The notes beneath the pieces are model-generated. The model searched no databases and was not told the origin of the DNA. It was given only the letters and a program-made list of their open reading frames with translations. Position numbers and translations under genes: made by a program. From contig NZ_JABXYX010000075.1 in assembly GCF_017982655.1 (NCBI RefSeq), positions 1-37,087 of the forward strand: a DNA stretch of 37,087 nucleotides. The letters run 5' to 3'. Shown here one piece after another: positions 1 through 8,097 of the stretch. This DNA comes from Brasilonema sp. CT11 (GTDB lineage Bacteria > Cyanobacteriota > Cyanobacteriia > Cyanobacteriales > Nostocaceae). Within the stretch, counting starts at the first letter, position 1; each line of letters opens with the position of its first letter.

Positions 1-1
1 T

Positions 2-1084
2 TCTCCGATTCAGGCATTTACTCTTGCTTTTGACCATGAAGCTTATAACGAAGAACCACTTGCTCGTGAAATGGCAGCACATACTGGTACTAATTTACAG
101 ACTATTCCTATTAACCAATCGGATTTAGCTGAACATTTTGCCGATTCCATTTGGCATTGTGAAATGCTATGTATTAATGCCAACACAACTGCCAAATATC
201 TGTTAAGTCGAACTGCACGAGATGCAGGTTATAAAGTTGTACTTACAGGTGAAGGTTCGGATGAAATATTTGGAGGCTATGTTCATTTCCGCCAAGATAT
301 GTTGCTCCACAATCAACAAGGACAAGATGAGCAGAGAGTAAAACTTCTGTTAGAAGAATTGAAGTTAAAGAATAAAGTTTCAGCGGGACTTTCATTAGCT
401 GAAAATAGCTCAATTCCAGCTTTAAATAGTGTTCAGCGTTTGTTAGGCTTTGCTCCTGCTTGGATACGCGCTTTGGCTGAGGGATATCTCAAGTCGGTGC
501 CTTTATATTCACCGGACTTTATTGCACAATTTTCACACAGGGATGTTTATCGTGTATTTTTTAATCAAATAGATGTACAAGAACAACTGAAAGGAAGAGA
601 GCCTGTACACCAATCTCTATATTTATTGTCTAAAACTATCTTACCTAATTACCTTTTACGGATGTTAGGCGATGGCGTTGAAATGGCGCATTCCATTGAA
701 GGGCGGCTTCCTTTTTTGGATCACAAAGTTGTGGAATTAGTTTGCAATATGCCCGTTGCACTCAAGATTCGTGGATTGACTGAAAAGTATGTACTAAGAG
801 AAGCAGCAAAGCCGTTTATAACGGATACGATGTATAACCGCCAAAAGCATCCATTTCTAGCTCCACCTTCAACTTTCAAGCCAAATGAAGCTCTACAACA
901 ACTTGTCCAAGATACTCTGCGGAGTTCTTTAATGTCTTCTGTACCTTTTTATAACCATGCAGCAGTAATTAATTTGCTTGACCAATTACCAACAATGAGT
1001 GAAAGCCAACGTATTTCCATTGATGTAATTTTGATGAAAATGCTGAGTGCTTGCATTCTTCACGAAAGGTTCGGACTTACATAA
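2..1084 (+). CDS. Asparagine synthase (glutamine-hydrolysing) family, C-terminal part; 5' end outside window
   Basis: The frame is open from base 2, and the codons before the first ATG (71) already read as conserved synthetase sequence (SPIQAFTLAF...E..LAREMA), so the gene is cut by the window edge and 71 is not the start. Visible motifs are GEGSDEIFGGY, which binds the aspartate/AMP intermediate, and EGRLPFLDH late in the synthetase domain. The N-terminal glutaminase domain and the SGGLDSS PPi loop would lie upstream. The family transfers glutamine-derived ammonia to an AMP-activated carboxylate. It may be housekeeping AsnB or a pathway amidotransferase. The PKS/FAAL locus 1.8 kb downstream makes a role in natural-product synthesis possible, but this is inference. 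A 36-bp palindrome follows at 1341. Confidence 0.88.
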   Translation, partial: SPIQAFTLAFDHEAYNEEPLAREMAAHTGTNLQTIPINQSDLAEHFADSIWHCEMLCINANTTAKYLLSRTARDAGYKVVLTGEGSDEIFGGYVHFRQDMLLHNQQGQDEQRVKLLLEELKLKNKVSAGLSLAENSSIPALNSVQRLLGFAPAWIRALAEGYLKSVPLYSPDFIAQFSHRDVYRVFFNQIDVQEQLKGREPVHQSLYLLSKTILPNYLLRMLGDGVEMAHSIEGRLPFLDHKVVELVCNMPVALKIRGLTEKYVLREAAKPFITDTMYNRQKHPFLAPPSTFKPNEALQQLVQDTLRSSLMSSVPFYNHAAVINLLDQLPTMSESQRISIDVILMKMLSACILHERFGLT

Positions 1085-1340
1085 GTTGACCCAATTACTC
1101 TACAGCCAAAATCAACTGGTTTTGCCGTAGATCACAAACATTTTCCAAAAGGGCAATCACCAATAGATACTGACGCTGGGATTGGACTAATCAACCAAAC
1201 ACCTTATCTCACATCTTGCACCTGTACGAGTAAACCGCAAATAAGCTTACTTACAGCACATAAATCTAAGACTAAAAGAAGGAATCTTTTAAGTGATAAA
1301 TAAAATTTTTTAGTACTTTAAAAACCGTGATAGTACATAG

Positions 1341-1376
1341 AAGCTTGCTTGTTAATTGCAATTAACAAGCAAGCTT
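1341..1376 (+). terminator. 36-bp perfect palindrome, possible bidirectional terminator
   Basis: Bases 1341-1358 are the exact reverse complement of 1359-1376 (core TTAATTGCAATTAA). It is followed by TTTAATCATTATT. It lies 257 bp after the asparagine synthase stop. A terminator or a repeat element are both possible. Confidence 0.5.
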
Positions 1377-1630
1377 TAATCATTATTGTTAGCGGAATTT
1401 CTGTTTTTTAACTTCGAGTTTTGATTTGCAGACCTACCCCAAAACATGAGAAAAAGGGCGTGAAATGTATTCGTAAATTAGCAAGACAATGCTTGTCCAC
1501 GCCCAAGAACTAGTTTATAGCCTAAAAGAGTCGATGCCGAGCAACGTTGGGTTAAGGGTTGCGCTACAGTTCTTCTTAAGTGAACCATATTGGTTTTTAA
1601 GGAAAAATTTGTCACTTATATAAACCTTCG

Positions 1631-1658
1631 GTAGGGACGCAATGCTTTGCGCCCCTAC
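1631..1658. repeat. Cyanobacterial dispersed hairpin repeat
   Basis: GTAGGG-acGCAA...TTGCgcCCCTAC forms an imperfect hairpin typical of the short repeats scattered through filamentous cyanobacterial genomes. It directly precedes the flavoprotein remnant. Confidence 0.5.
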
Positions 1659-1682
1659 AATGTTGTTTACCCAACTATAAAT

Positions 1683-2307
1683 CGCTGTAAAGAAGTCAAC
1701 TTTAAAACAATGGAAAGTCGATTAGTTCCAGGGCTTCACAATGCTTGCGAAATTTTAGATATTGATGGTGTCACTCGCTAGCCCCTAAGAGGGGCGCTGC
1801 GCAAACGCTGCCTACGGCACGCTAGCCCCGGAGGGGGCGCTGCGCAAACGCTAACAAATTCAAAATTCGTCTTGAAAAGTTTTGCGCCGGGAAACCCCTT
1901 CGGGGAGAACCTTCGGTTCCGCTGCGCTAACGCAGTCGCCTACGGAGGGAGACCCTCCTGCAGCGCTGTCTCACCGGACGCGCAAACTTTTCGCAAAATT
2001 CAAAATTCAAAATTAATTAGTGGGAGCAAGGAAGCGCCACTAATTCAAGACCACCCTTACGGGTTCACCAGTCGCCTAGGTCGGGAGACCCTCCAAAGAG
2101 CGCTGGTTCACCAAATCGAAGATTATGGTGGGGGCTTGTACCCAGAATTAATCAATTCAAAAAAAGAGTTATTATTTTTGAACTTTGTTAGCGCAGCGGG
2201 GCGTAGCCCTCCTTTGAACTTTGAATTCAAAAAAGGTCACTGGTGGCTTTAACTTTCAAAGTGCTTGGACAACCGGATATTTAGCGGGGTTGGCAGCAGT
2301 TAAGTGA
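1683..2307 (+). pseudogene. C-terminal remnant of an HI0933/BaiN-type flavoprotein, split by a 460-bp insertion
   Basis: Two pieces join in frame once the insertion is removed. Piece 1 (1683-1775) reads CKEVNFKTMESRLVPGL, then a tract ending ILDIDGVT. Piece 2 (2242-2307) reads GGFNFQSAWTTGYLAG and ends LAAVK-stop at 2305. Joined, they give the C-terminal FAD-binding signature of the HI0933-like NAD(P)/FAD oxidoreductases (ESxLVPGLxxAGEVLDxDGxTGGxNxQxAWxxGxxAG). Only about 50 residues of a family of roughly 400 remain, so the N-terminus is gone. The sequence GTCACT occurs on both sides of the insertion (1770-1775 and 2236-2241), as expected of a target-site duplication. Family assignment is from memory of the motif and no search was made. 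Confidence 0.72.
1776..2235. mobile_element. 460-bp non-autonomous insertion built of short repeats
   Basis: This interrupts the flavoprotein remnant and is flanked by 6-bp direct repeats GTCACT. It contains no credible gene. The reading frame at 1872-2252 is made of repeat units (TTCGGGG hairpins, CGCTGCGCAAACGCT twice at about 1795 and 1840) and has no protein-like composition. Inside are a hairpin with arms AATTAGTGG/CCACTAATT (about 2017-2044) and several TTCAAAATTC units. The ends share a partial inverted likeness (GCTAACAAATTCAAAA near 1850 versus the reverse of TTTTGAACTTTGTTAGC near 2190). Confidence 0.6.
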
Positions 2308-2876
2308 GCTGCAAAAACAAACGCAAAAATCATCTACTATTTTGAATATTTTATTTTTTCTAAAAATCCTTCAAAAGAGATATAACAAATTACGTCTAAA
2401 TTAGGTTTTTTACTTAATTTTTCTTAACTGTCTGCTTAACTGTCTTAACTGTCTGCTTAACTGTCTTATCTGTCCTTGTATCCTCGTTATGTGACTGATA
2501 GAATCGAAACATCAAATAATACATGATTTAATACGTATATTAACCAGCTATTATGCAGCTTTTAAACTGGTTGTCATCCGGAAGAAGTACAAATTGTTCT
2601 GCGTACATACGCAGTTTTTACTCTTTAGTGTCTTGCACCTAGTTGAAAACCGTTAGAAACTGTCCTATATATAGAACTCCTATTTGATTTTTGAAAAAAA
2701 CTCCGTACACCTGTATTGCTTGTTCCCTGTTAAGCGTTCCCTGTTAAGCGTTCCCTGCCCTGACGAGTTGTTCACAAATCAAACCGGATTCCTATATATA
2801 TTGATTTAAGAATCAAATTCGATGAGCTTTCGCAGTCCATATAACGAACATACCGAGATTTTTAGCTTGACTGAAA
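2308..2876. other. Intergenic leader of the PKS locus with two tandem repeats
   Basis: No gene is seen. A 21-bp unit beginning CTTAACTGTCTG is repeated exactly at 2423-2443 and 2444-2464, with a partial third copy. A 14-bp unit GTTCCCTGTTAAGC is repeated at 2722-2735 and 2736-2749, again with a partial third copy. The PKS promoter should lie here, but no convincing -35/-10 pair stands out. No clear Shine-Dalgarno precedes the ATG at 2877. Confidence 0.6.
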
Positions 2877-5800
2877 ATGGATATTGAACCTATTGCAATA
2901 ATTGGTATTGGATGCCGTTTTCCAGGTGCAAGCAACCCAGAGGCTTTTTGGCAGCTGCTCTGCAACAAGGTTGATGCGATCGCCCCCATTCCCTCCAATC
3001 GCCACCATCTACATTCCTGCTTTCTGCCTGATCCCACTTCATCGCAGTCGCAACTTATCCAAGGTGGTTTTTTAGAGCAGATCGATCAGTTTGATCCGCA
3101 GTTCTTTGGCATCGCCCCTCAAGAAGCTGTCAGCATCGATCCTCAACAACGGCTGTTACTGGAAGTCACTTGGGAAGCGCTTGAAGATGCAGGGTTAATT
3201 CCTCAAAAACTTTCAGCAAGCGCAACGGGAGTTTTTGTTGGTATTGCCGGCTCCGATTACTACGAAATGATGGCAACAGAGCGCACGACAAATGGCTATG
3301 CAGTGACTGCCAATCTCAGCAGTGTTGTTGCTAACCGTATTTCCTACGTGCTAAACTTGAGCGGGCCAAGTTTGTCAATTAACACAGCTTGTTCCTCTTC
3401 TCTAATGGCAGTTCATCTTGCTTGTCAGAGTCTGCGTAGTCAGGAATCTAGCTTAGCAATAGCTGCAGGTGTGAGCATCACGCTATTCCCTGAAGTGACA
3501 GCAAGCCTAACAAATGCAGGGTTGATATCGCCTACAGGACGTTGCAGAGCATTTGATGCTCAGGCCGATGGCTTTGTTCGTGGTGAGGGAGTTGGTGTTG
3601 TGGTGCTAAAATTGCTGTCTCAAGCATTGGCAGACTCTGATCCCATCTATGCAGTCATCCGGGGTAGTGCAGTCAACCAAGATGGACGCAGTAATGGACT
3701 GGGTGCTCCTAATCTGCAAGCACAACAGGCATTACTGCAGCAGGCTTATCAAAATGCTGGAATTAGCCCAAGTTCAGTACAATATGTTGAAGCACAAGGT
3801 GCTGGAACTCTGTTAGGGGATGCGATCGAACTCAAAGCCTTGGCAACTGTTTTGGGAAAAAATCGTCCTCCAGCAGATAAATGTCGAATCGGTTCCGTCA
3901 AAACCAACATTGGACACTTAGAGGCAGCTAGTGGAATTGCCGGATTGATAAAGGTGGCGTTGTCTCTCAAGTATGGACAGATTCCGCCAAACTTGCATTT
4001 TCAGCAGCCAAATCCGAATGTGGCATTAGATAAATTGCTGTTGCAAGTGCAGCAAAACTTGGAGCCTTACAAGAGCAATCGCCCTTGCATTGCAGGTGTA
4101 AGTACGTTCGGCTTTGGCGGCACAAACGCTCATATAGTGATGGAAGCTTCCCCCGATTTGGTTGTGGAGTCTTCTTTGGTTGAGCGTCCCCTACATGTGC
4201 TGACGCTATCTGCCAAAACACAAACAGCATTGCGATCGCTAGCCCACAGTTATCACGAGTTTCTAGTTAATCATCCTGATGTATCGATTGCCGATGTTTG
4301 TTTTAGTGCCAATACTGGCAGAACCTCATTTAACCATCGGCTGGCTGTGACTGGGGACTCTACAGCACAAATTGCAGAACGCTTGGAGGCGTTTGCATTA
4401 TGTCAGGAGTCCGTTGGGCTGGTGAGTGGTTTGGTAAAGCCAAAGAAAGTTCCAAAGATTGGATTTTTGTTCACTGGCTTGAGAAACGACACACTGAAAC
4501 TGGATCGTCAACTTTACGAAACAGCGCCTATTTTCCGCCGAGTTGTTGATCGCTGTAATGCGATCGCCCAGCCGTTACTCGGAAAGTCCCTTCTCGACTT
4601 TTTTCTCTATCCCGCCACTGTTGGGGAAACTCCTACCGATAACACTGCCTTTTGCACGGCATTATTTACACTGCAAATAGCACTTTGCGAGTTGTGGAAA
4701 TCTTGGGGGATTGAACCGTCGGTTGTGATGGGAATAAGCTTAGGAGAGTATGCTGCTGCCTGTATTGCCGGGATTTTAAGCCTAGAAGATGCAATTAAGC
4801 TCTTAATCTCTGGGCAGGAGTATTTCCAATCTCGAATCCCAAAAGGAGCAATGGTGATCGTGTTTGCAGATGAACAGCGAGTGGCAGCTGCAATTAAACC
4901 CTACGCTGACAAAGTTGTTATCAGTCTCTTGGCAGGACCGATGGTTTTAATTTCCGGTGAGCAACACGCAGTCGATGCAGTTGTGGCTGTTGTGGAAGCA
5001 GAAGGAGTTACAACGCTTTGGTGGAATACATCCTACGCTTTGCACTTTCCTTTTATTGAATCGCCAGAGGAGAATTTTGCCCAGTATGAGTCAGATTACA
5101 CTTTCTCTGCCCCCAAAATCCCTATAATTTCTGGCGTCACAGGGCAGCTATCTGATGATGCAATGAGCATCATGAAGTATTGGAGGACGATTATCCAGGA
5201 ACCTGTGAGGTTTTCAACAGGGATGCAAACTATGCATCAGCAAGGAGTCACGGTATTTGTTGAGATTGGACCAAAGGCTGATCTATTGTCAATGGGCATC
5301 CTTTGTCTGCCTGAAGAAACTGGGGTTTGGCTTCCCAGCTTGCGTCCGGGACAATCCAACGTTCAGCAATTGTTGTCCAGTTTGGCAGAACTTTATGTTT
5401 TAGGAGTACCTGTGAATTGGTTGGAGTTTGATCGTGACTATTCTCGCGAGCGCTTACAACTACCCACTTATCCTTTTGAGCGACAAAGCTATTGGCTAAA
5501 CAGCGATTTAGTTAGCAATCACCAGGAAACTGCATTCTCAACCTCTAAACATAAATCTTCTTTGAGCAGTCAACCCAGAGGTTTAGATGTACTCATCCCT
5601 GAATTGACTACTTCCCTAACGCGAGAGCAACTTGCAGCATACCCAGAAAAACAGCAGCAACTGTTGGAAGAATATTTAACAAAACAGATTGCCAAAGTGT
5701 CGGGACTGCCTCCATCTGATCTAGATGTTGAGCAACCAATCAATACTTTGGGTTTGGATTCCTTGATGTCAATTCAAATAGTAAACAGCGTCAGAAAAGA

Positions 5801-5897
5801 CCTCGATTTAGAGTTGCCATTAGAGATGATGTTTAAAGATATTAGTTTAATTGATTTGGTTCGGCAATTACAAACTCAACAAATTTCCTGTTTGTAA
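2877..5897 (+). CDS. Type I polyketide synthase, one module: KS-AT-ACP, with non-canonical KS and AT sites
   Basis: The 1006-residue protein begins like a typical KS (IEPIAIIGIGCRFPGA). Domains are KS about 4-425, AT about 527-850, and ACP about 925-1000. KS keeps the nucleophile Cys172 (TACSSS) and His347 (NIGHLEA), but the HGTGT histidine is Gln307 (EAQGAGT, codon CAA). AT keeps Ser620 and His722, but GHSxG reads GISLG, the GQGSQ loop is FTGLRND (531-537), and the arginine that normally holds the malonyl carboxylate is absent (ISGQEY). ACP has the GLDSL attachment Ser962. There is no KR, DH, ER, MT or TE. It should extend or hold an acyl chain loaded by the FAAL encoded 22 bp downstream. 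The altered residues suggest a non-elongating or decaying module, or a need for a trans-acting AT. Confidence 0.93.
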   Translation: MDIEPIAIIGIGCRFPGASNPEAFWQLLCNKVDAIAPIPSNRHHLHSCFLPDPTSSQSQLIQGGFLEQIDQFDPQFFGIAPQEAVSIDPQQRLLLEVTWEALEDAGLIPQKLSASATGVFVGIAGSDYYEMMATERTTNGYAVTANLSSVVANRISYVLNLSGPSLSINTACSSSLMAVHLACQSLRSQESSLAIAAGVSITLFPEVTASLTNAGLISPTGRCRAFDAQADGFVRGEGVGVVVLKLLSQALADSDPIYAVIRGSAVNQDGRSNGLGAPNLQAQQALLQQAYQNAGISPSSVQYVEAQGAGTLLGDAIELKALATVLGKNRPPADKCRIGSVKTNIGHLEAASGIAGLIKVALSLKYGQIPPNLHFQQPNPNVALDKLLLQVQQNLEPYKSNRPCIAGVSTFGFGGTNAHIVMEASPDLVVESSLVERPLHVLTLSAKTQTALRSLAHSYHEFLVNHPDVSIADVCFSANTGRTSFNHRLAVTGDSTAQIAERLEAFALCQESVGLVSGLVKPKKVPKIGFLFTGLRNDTLKLDRQLYETAPIFRRVVDRCNAIAQPLLGKSLLDFFLYPATVGETPTDNTAFCTALFTLQIALCELWKSWGIEPSVVMGISLGEYAAACIAGILSLEDAIKLLISGQEYFQSRIPKGAMVIVFADEQRVAAAIKPYADKVVISLLAGPMVLISGEQHAVDAVVAVVEAEGVTTLWWNTSYALHFPFIESPEENFAQYESDYTFSAPKIPIISGVTGQLSDDAMSIMKYWRTIIQEPVRFSTGMQTMHQQGVTVFVEIGPKADLLSMGILCLPEETGVWLPSLRPGQSNVQQLLSSLAELYVLGVPVNWLEFDRDYSRERLQLPTYPFERQSYWLNSDLVSNHQETAFSTSKHKSSLSSQPRGLDVLIPELTTSLTREQLAAYPEKQQQLLEEYLTKQIAKVSGLPPSDLDVEQPINTLGLDSLMSIQIVNSVRKDLDLELPLEMMFKDISLIDLVRQLQTQQISCL

Positions 5898-5919
5898 TTA
5901 TTTAAAGTACAAAAAAGCG

Positions 5920-8067
5920 ATGTATCACGATTTATTTTCACCAAATTCACACCAAGAAGCGACTTTAGTTAACCTGTTACGTTATAGAGCGCAACAACAA
6001 CCAAACCAACTACCATATACCTTTTTGGTAGATGGAGAAACAGAAAAAGATAGTTTCACCTATGAAACATTAGACCAAAAAGCACGCGCCATTGCCGCAT
6101 TGCTTCAAAGCATGAAAGCTTTTGGAGAAAGAGTGCTGCTTCTCTACCCGCCCGGACTGGAATTTATTGCTGCTTTTTTTGGGGGGTTGTATGCAGGTGT
6201 AACTGTTGTACCTGTGTATCCACCACGAGGTAAACAGCGGATGACAAGATTGCAAGCTATTGCAAAAGACGCACAAGCAACTTTTGCACTCACCACCTCA
6301 TCTGTCATGACTAAATTGGGAGAAAGATTCAAAGAAGAACCAGAATTAGCAGCTTTGCGATGTATAACGACTGATAATATAGCCGAGAATTTAGCAGATA
6401 ATTGGTATTTTCCTGAGATTACTAACAATTCACTGGCACTTCTCCAGTACACATCTGGTACGACAGGAAACCCGAAAGGAGTGATGGTGAATCATGACAA
6501 TCTACTCTATAATTCTGCTTTAATTTATCAAGCTTTTGAGCATACACCTGACAGTCGAGGTGTGATTTGGCTGCCTCCTTACCACGATATGGGGTTAATT
6601 GGTGGAGTCCTGCAGCCTGTATATGGAAGTTGTTCAGTTACGCTGATGTCGCCAGAGTCTTTCCTACAAAAACCCTTTAGATGGCTAAAAGCTATTTCTG
6701 ACTATCAAGCAACTACCAGTGGGGGGCCTAATTTTGCTTATGATTTGTGTGTTGACAAGATTAGTCCCGAACAACGCCAACAGCTTGATTTGAGCAGTTG
6801 GGAAGTTGCTTTCAATGGTGCTGAACCTGTACGGGCAGAAACTATAGAGAAGTTTTCAGCAACATTTGCAGATTGTGGTTTTAAAAGAAGTGCTTTTTAC
6901 CCCTGCTATGGAATGGCAGAAACAACCTTAATTGTGTCTGGAGGTTTGAAAAAAGAGCCACCAGTGATTAGCTTTGTGCAAGATAAAGCTTTTAAGCAGA
7001 ATCTAATTGTAACTACGAAGAGCGAGGACGAAGATGCAAGAGCGATTGTTGGTGTTGGTCATAGTAGCTTAGACCAAAAAATTGTCATTGTTCACCCAGA
7101 ATCATTAACTCATTGTTCAGATGGACAAATCGGAGAAATTTGGGTTGCAGGACCGAGTGTGGCTGGTGGCTACTGGAACAAACCCGAAGAGACGCAACAG
7201 ACATTTAAAGCCCAACTGCAAAACATAAAAGAAGGACCATATCTACGCACTGGAGATTTAGGATTTTTACTCAATGGCGAACTATTTGTCACAGGTCGCC
7301 TCAAAGATATGATGATTATTCGAGGGCAAAATCATTATCCCCAAGATCTTGAATTCACAGTTGAGAATAGTCATCCCGCACTACGAACTAATTGTGGCGC
7401 AGCATTTTCTGTAGAGATAGATGGTGTTGAGCAGCTAGTTATTGCTCAAGAGATAGAGCGTACTTACTTACGTCAGTTGGATGTAGATCAAGTTGTTAAG
7501 TCTATTCGTCAGGCAGTGTCAGAGCAGCACCAATTACAAGTTTATGCGATCGTGCTACTGAAGACGGCGAGCATCCCGAAAACTTCTAGTGGTAAAGTTC
7601 AGCGTCACGCTTGTCGAGTTGGATTTCTGGATAAAAGTTTGGATGTTGTCGGAGATTGGACTGCGAATCTTACGGAAACAGACTTACAACAACTTCAAGC
7701 AGAAGTAGAAGACCTTTGGGAACAAGTGCCAAATTCAGATGTTAATTCAGATATTAATAAATCTGAGGTTGACCAGGAATCGTTAAAGCCAACTTTTACA
7801 AAAGAAGCGATTCAAACCTGGCTGGTTTCTCATCTTGCCTTGTACCTGAACATACCTCCTGATGAAATAGACATTCAAGAACCTTTTACTGCATATGGTT
7901 TAGATTCAGCAGTGGCAGTTAGCATGACAGGTGAATTAGGTGAATGGATTGGCTGTGAACTTGCAATTATTCTTTTCTGGGAATACCCTAGCATCGAAAT
8001 ACTAGCGCAGTATTTAGCAGAGGAATATCACTCATTGTCATCAAGCAAATCTCCAGCTAGTGTTTGA
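5920..8067 (+). CDS. Fatty acyl-AMP ligase fused to an acyl carrier protein (FAAL-ACP)
   Basis: This 715-residue protein activates a free fatty acid as acyl-AMP and passes it to its own ACP, the usual lipid-starter step of cyanobacterial lipopeptides and polyketides. The adenylate-forming domain covers about 1-580: P-loop YTSGTTGNPKG (177-187), WLPPYHDMGLIGG and YGMAETT, as in FAALs. The C-terminal ACP (about 625-705) has YGLDS with phosphopantetheine Ser663. I chose ATG 5920 because the protein then starts like FAALs (LVNLLRYRAQQQP). A start at 5851 would overlap the PKS gene. The spacing of 22 bp after the PKS and 30 bp before the P450 indicates one operon. No thioesterase or NRPS accompanies it. 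Confidence 0.93.
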   Translation: MYHDLFSPNSHQEATLVNLLRYRAQQQPNQLPYTFLVDGETEKDSFTYETLDQKARAIAALLQSMKAFGERVLLLYPPGLEFIAAFFGGLYAGVTVVPVYPPRGKQRMTRLQAIAKDAQATFALTTSSVMTKLGERFKEEPELAALRCITTDNIAENLADNWYFPEITNNSLALLQYTSGTTGNPKGVMVNHDNLLYNSALIYQAFEHTPDSRGVIWLPPYHDMGLIGGVLQPVYGSCSVTLMSPESFLQKPFRWLKAISDYQATTSGGPNFAYDLCVDKISPEQRQQLDLSSWEVAFNGAEPVRAETIEKFSATFADCGFKRSAFYPCYGMAETTLIVSGGLKKEPPVISFVQDKAFKQNLIVTTKSEDEDARAIVGVGHSSLDQKIVIVHPESLTHCSDGQIGEIWVAGPSVAGGYWNKPEETQQTFKAQLQNIKEGPYLRTGDLGFLLNGELFVTGRLKDMMIIRGQNHYPQDLEFTVENSHPALRTNCGAAFSVEIDGVEQLVIAQEIERTYLRQLDVDQVVKSIRQAVSEQHQLQVYAIVLLKTASIPKTSSGKVQRHACRVGFLDKSLDVVGDWTANLTETDLQQLQAEVEDLWEQVPNSDVNSDINKSEVDQESLKPTFTKEAIQTWLVSHLALYLNIPPDEIDIQEPFTAYGLDSAVAVSMTGELGEWIGCELAIILFWEYPSIEILAQYLAEEYHSLSSSKSPASV

Positions 8068-8097
8068 AAAAATCTAAAAAGTGAGAATTTGATAAAT

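Noticed and set aside
1872-2252. 126-codon frame
   Set aside because: It is composed of dispersed hairpin repeats inside the insertion and runs into the flavoprotein remnant in the wrong frame.
2813-3037. Minus-strand frame at the PKS start
   Set aside because: It is the shadow of the ketosynthase N-terminus.
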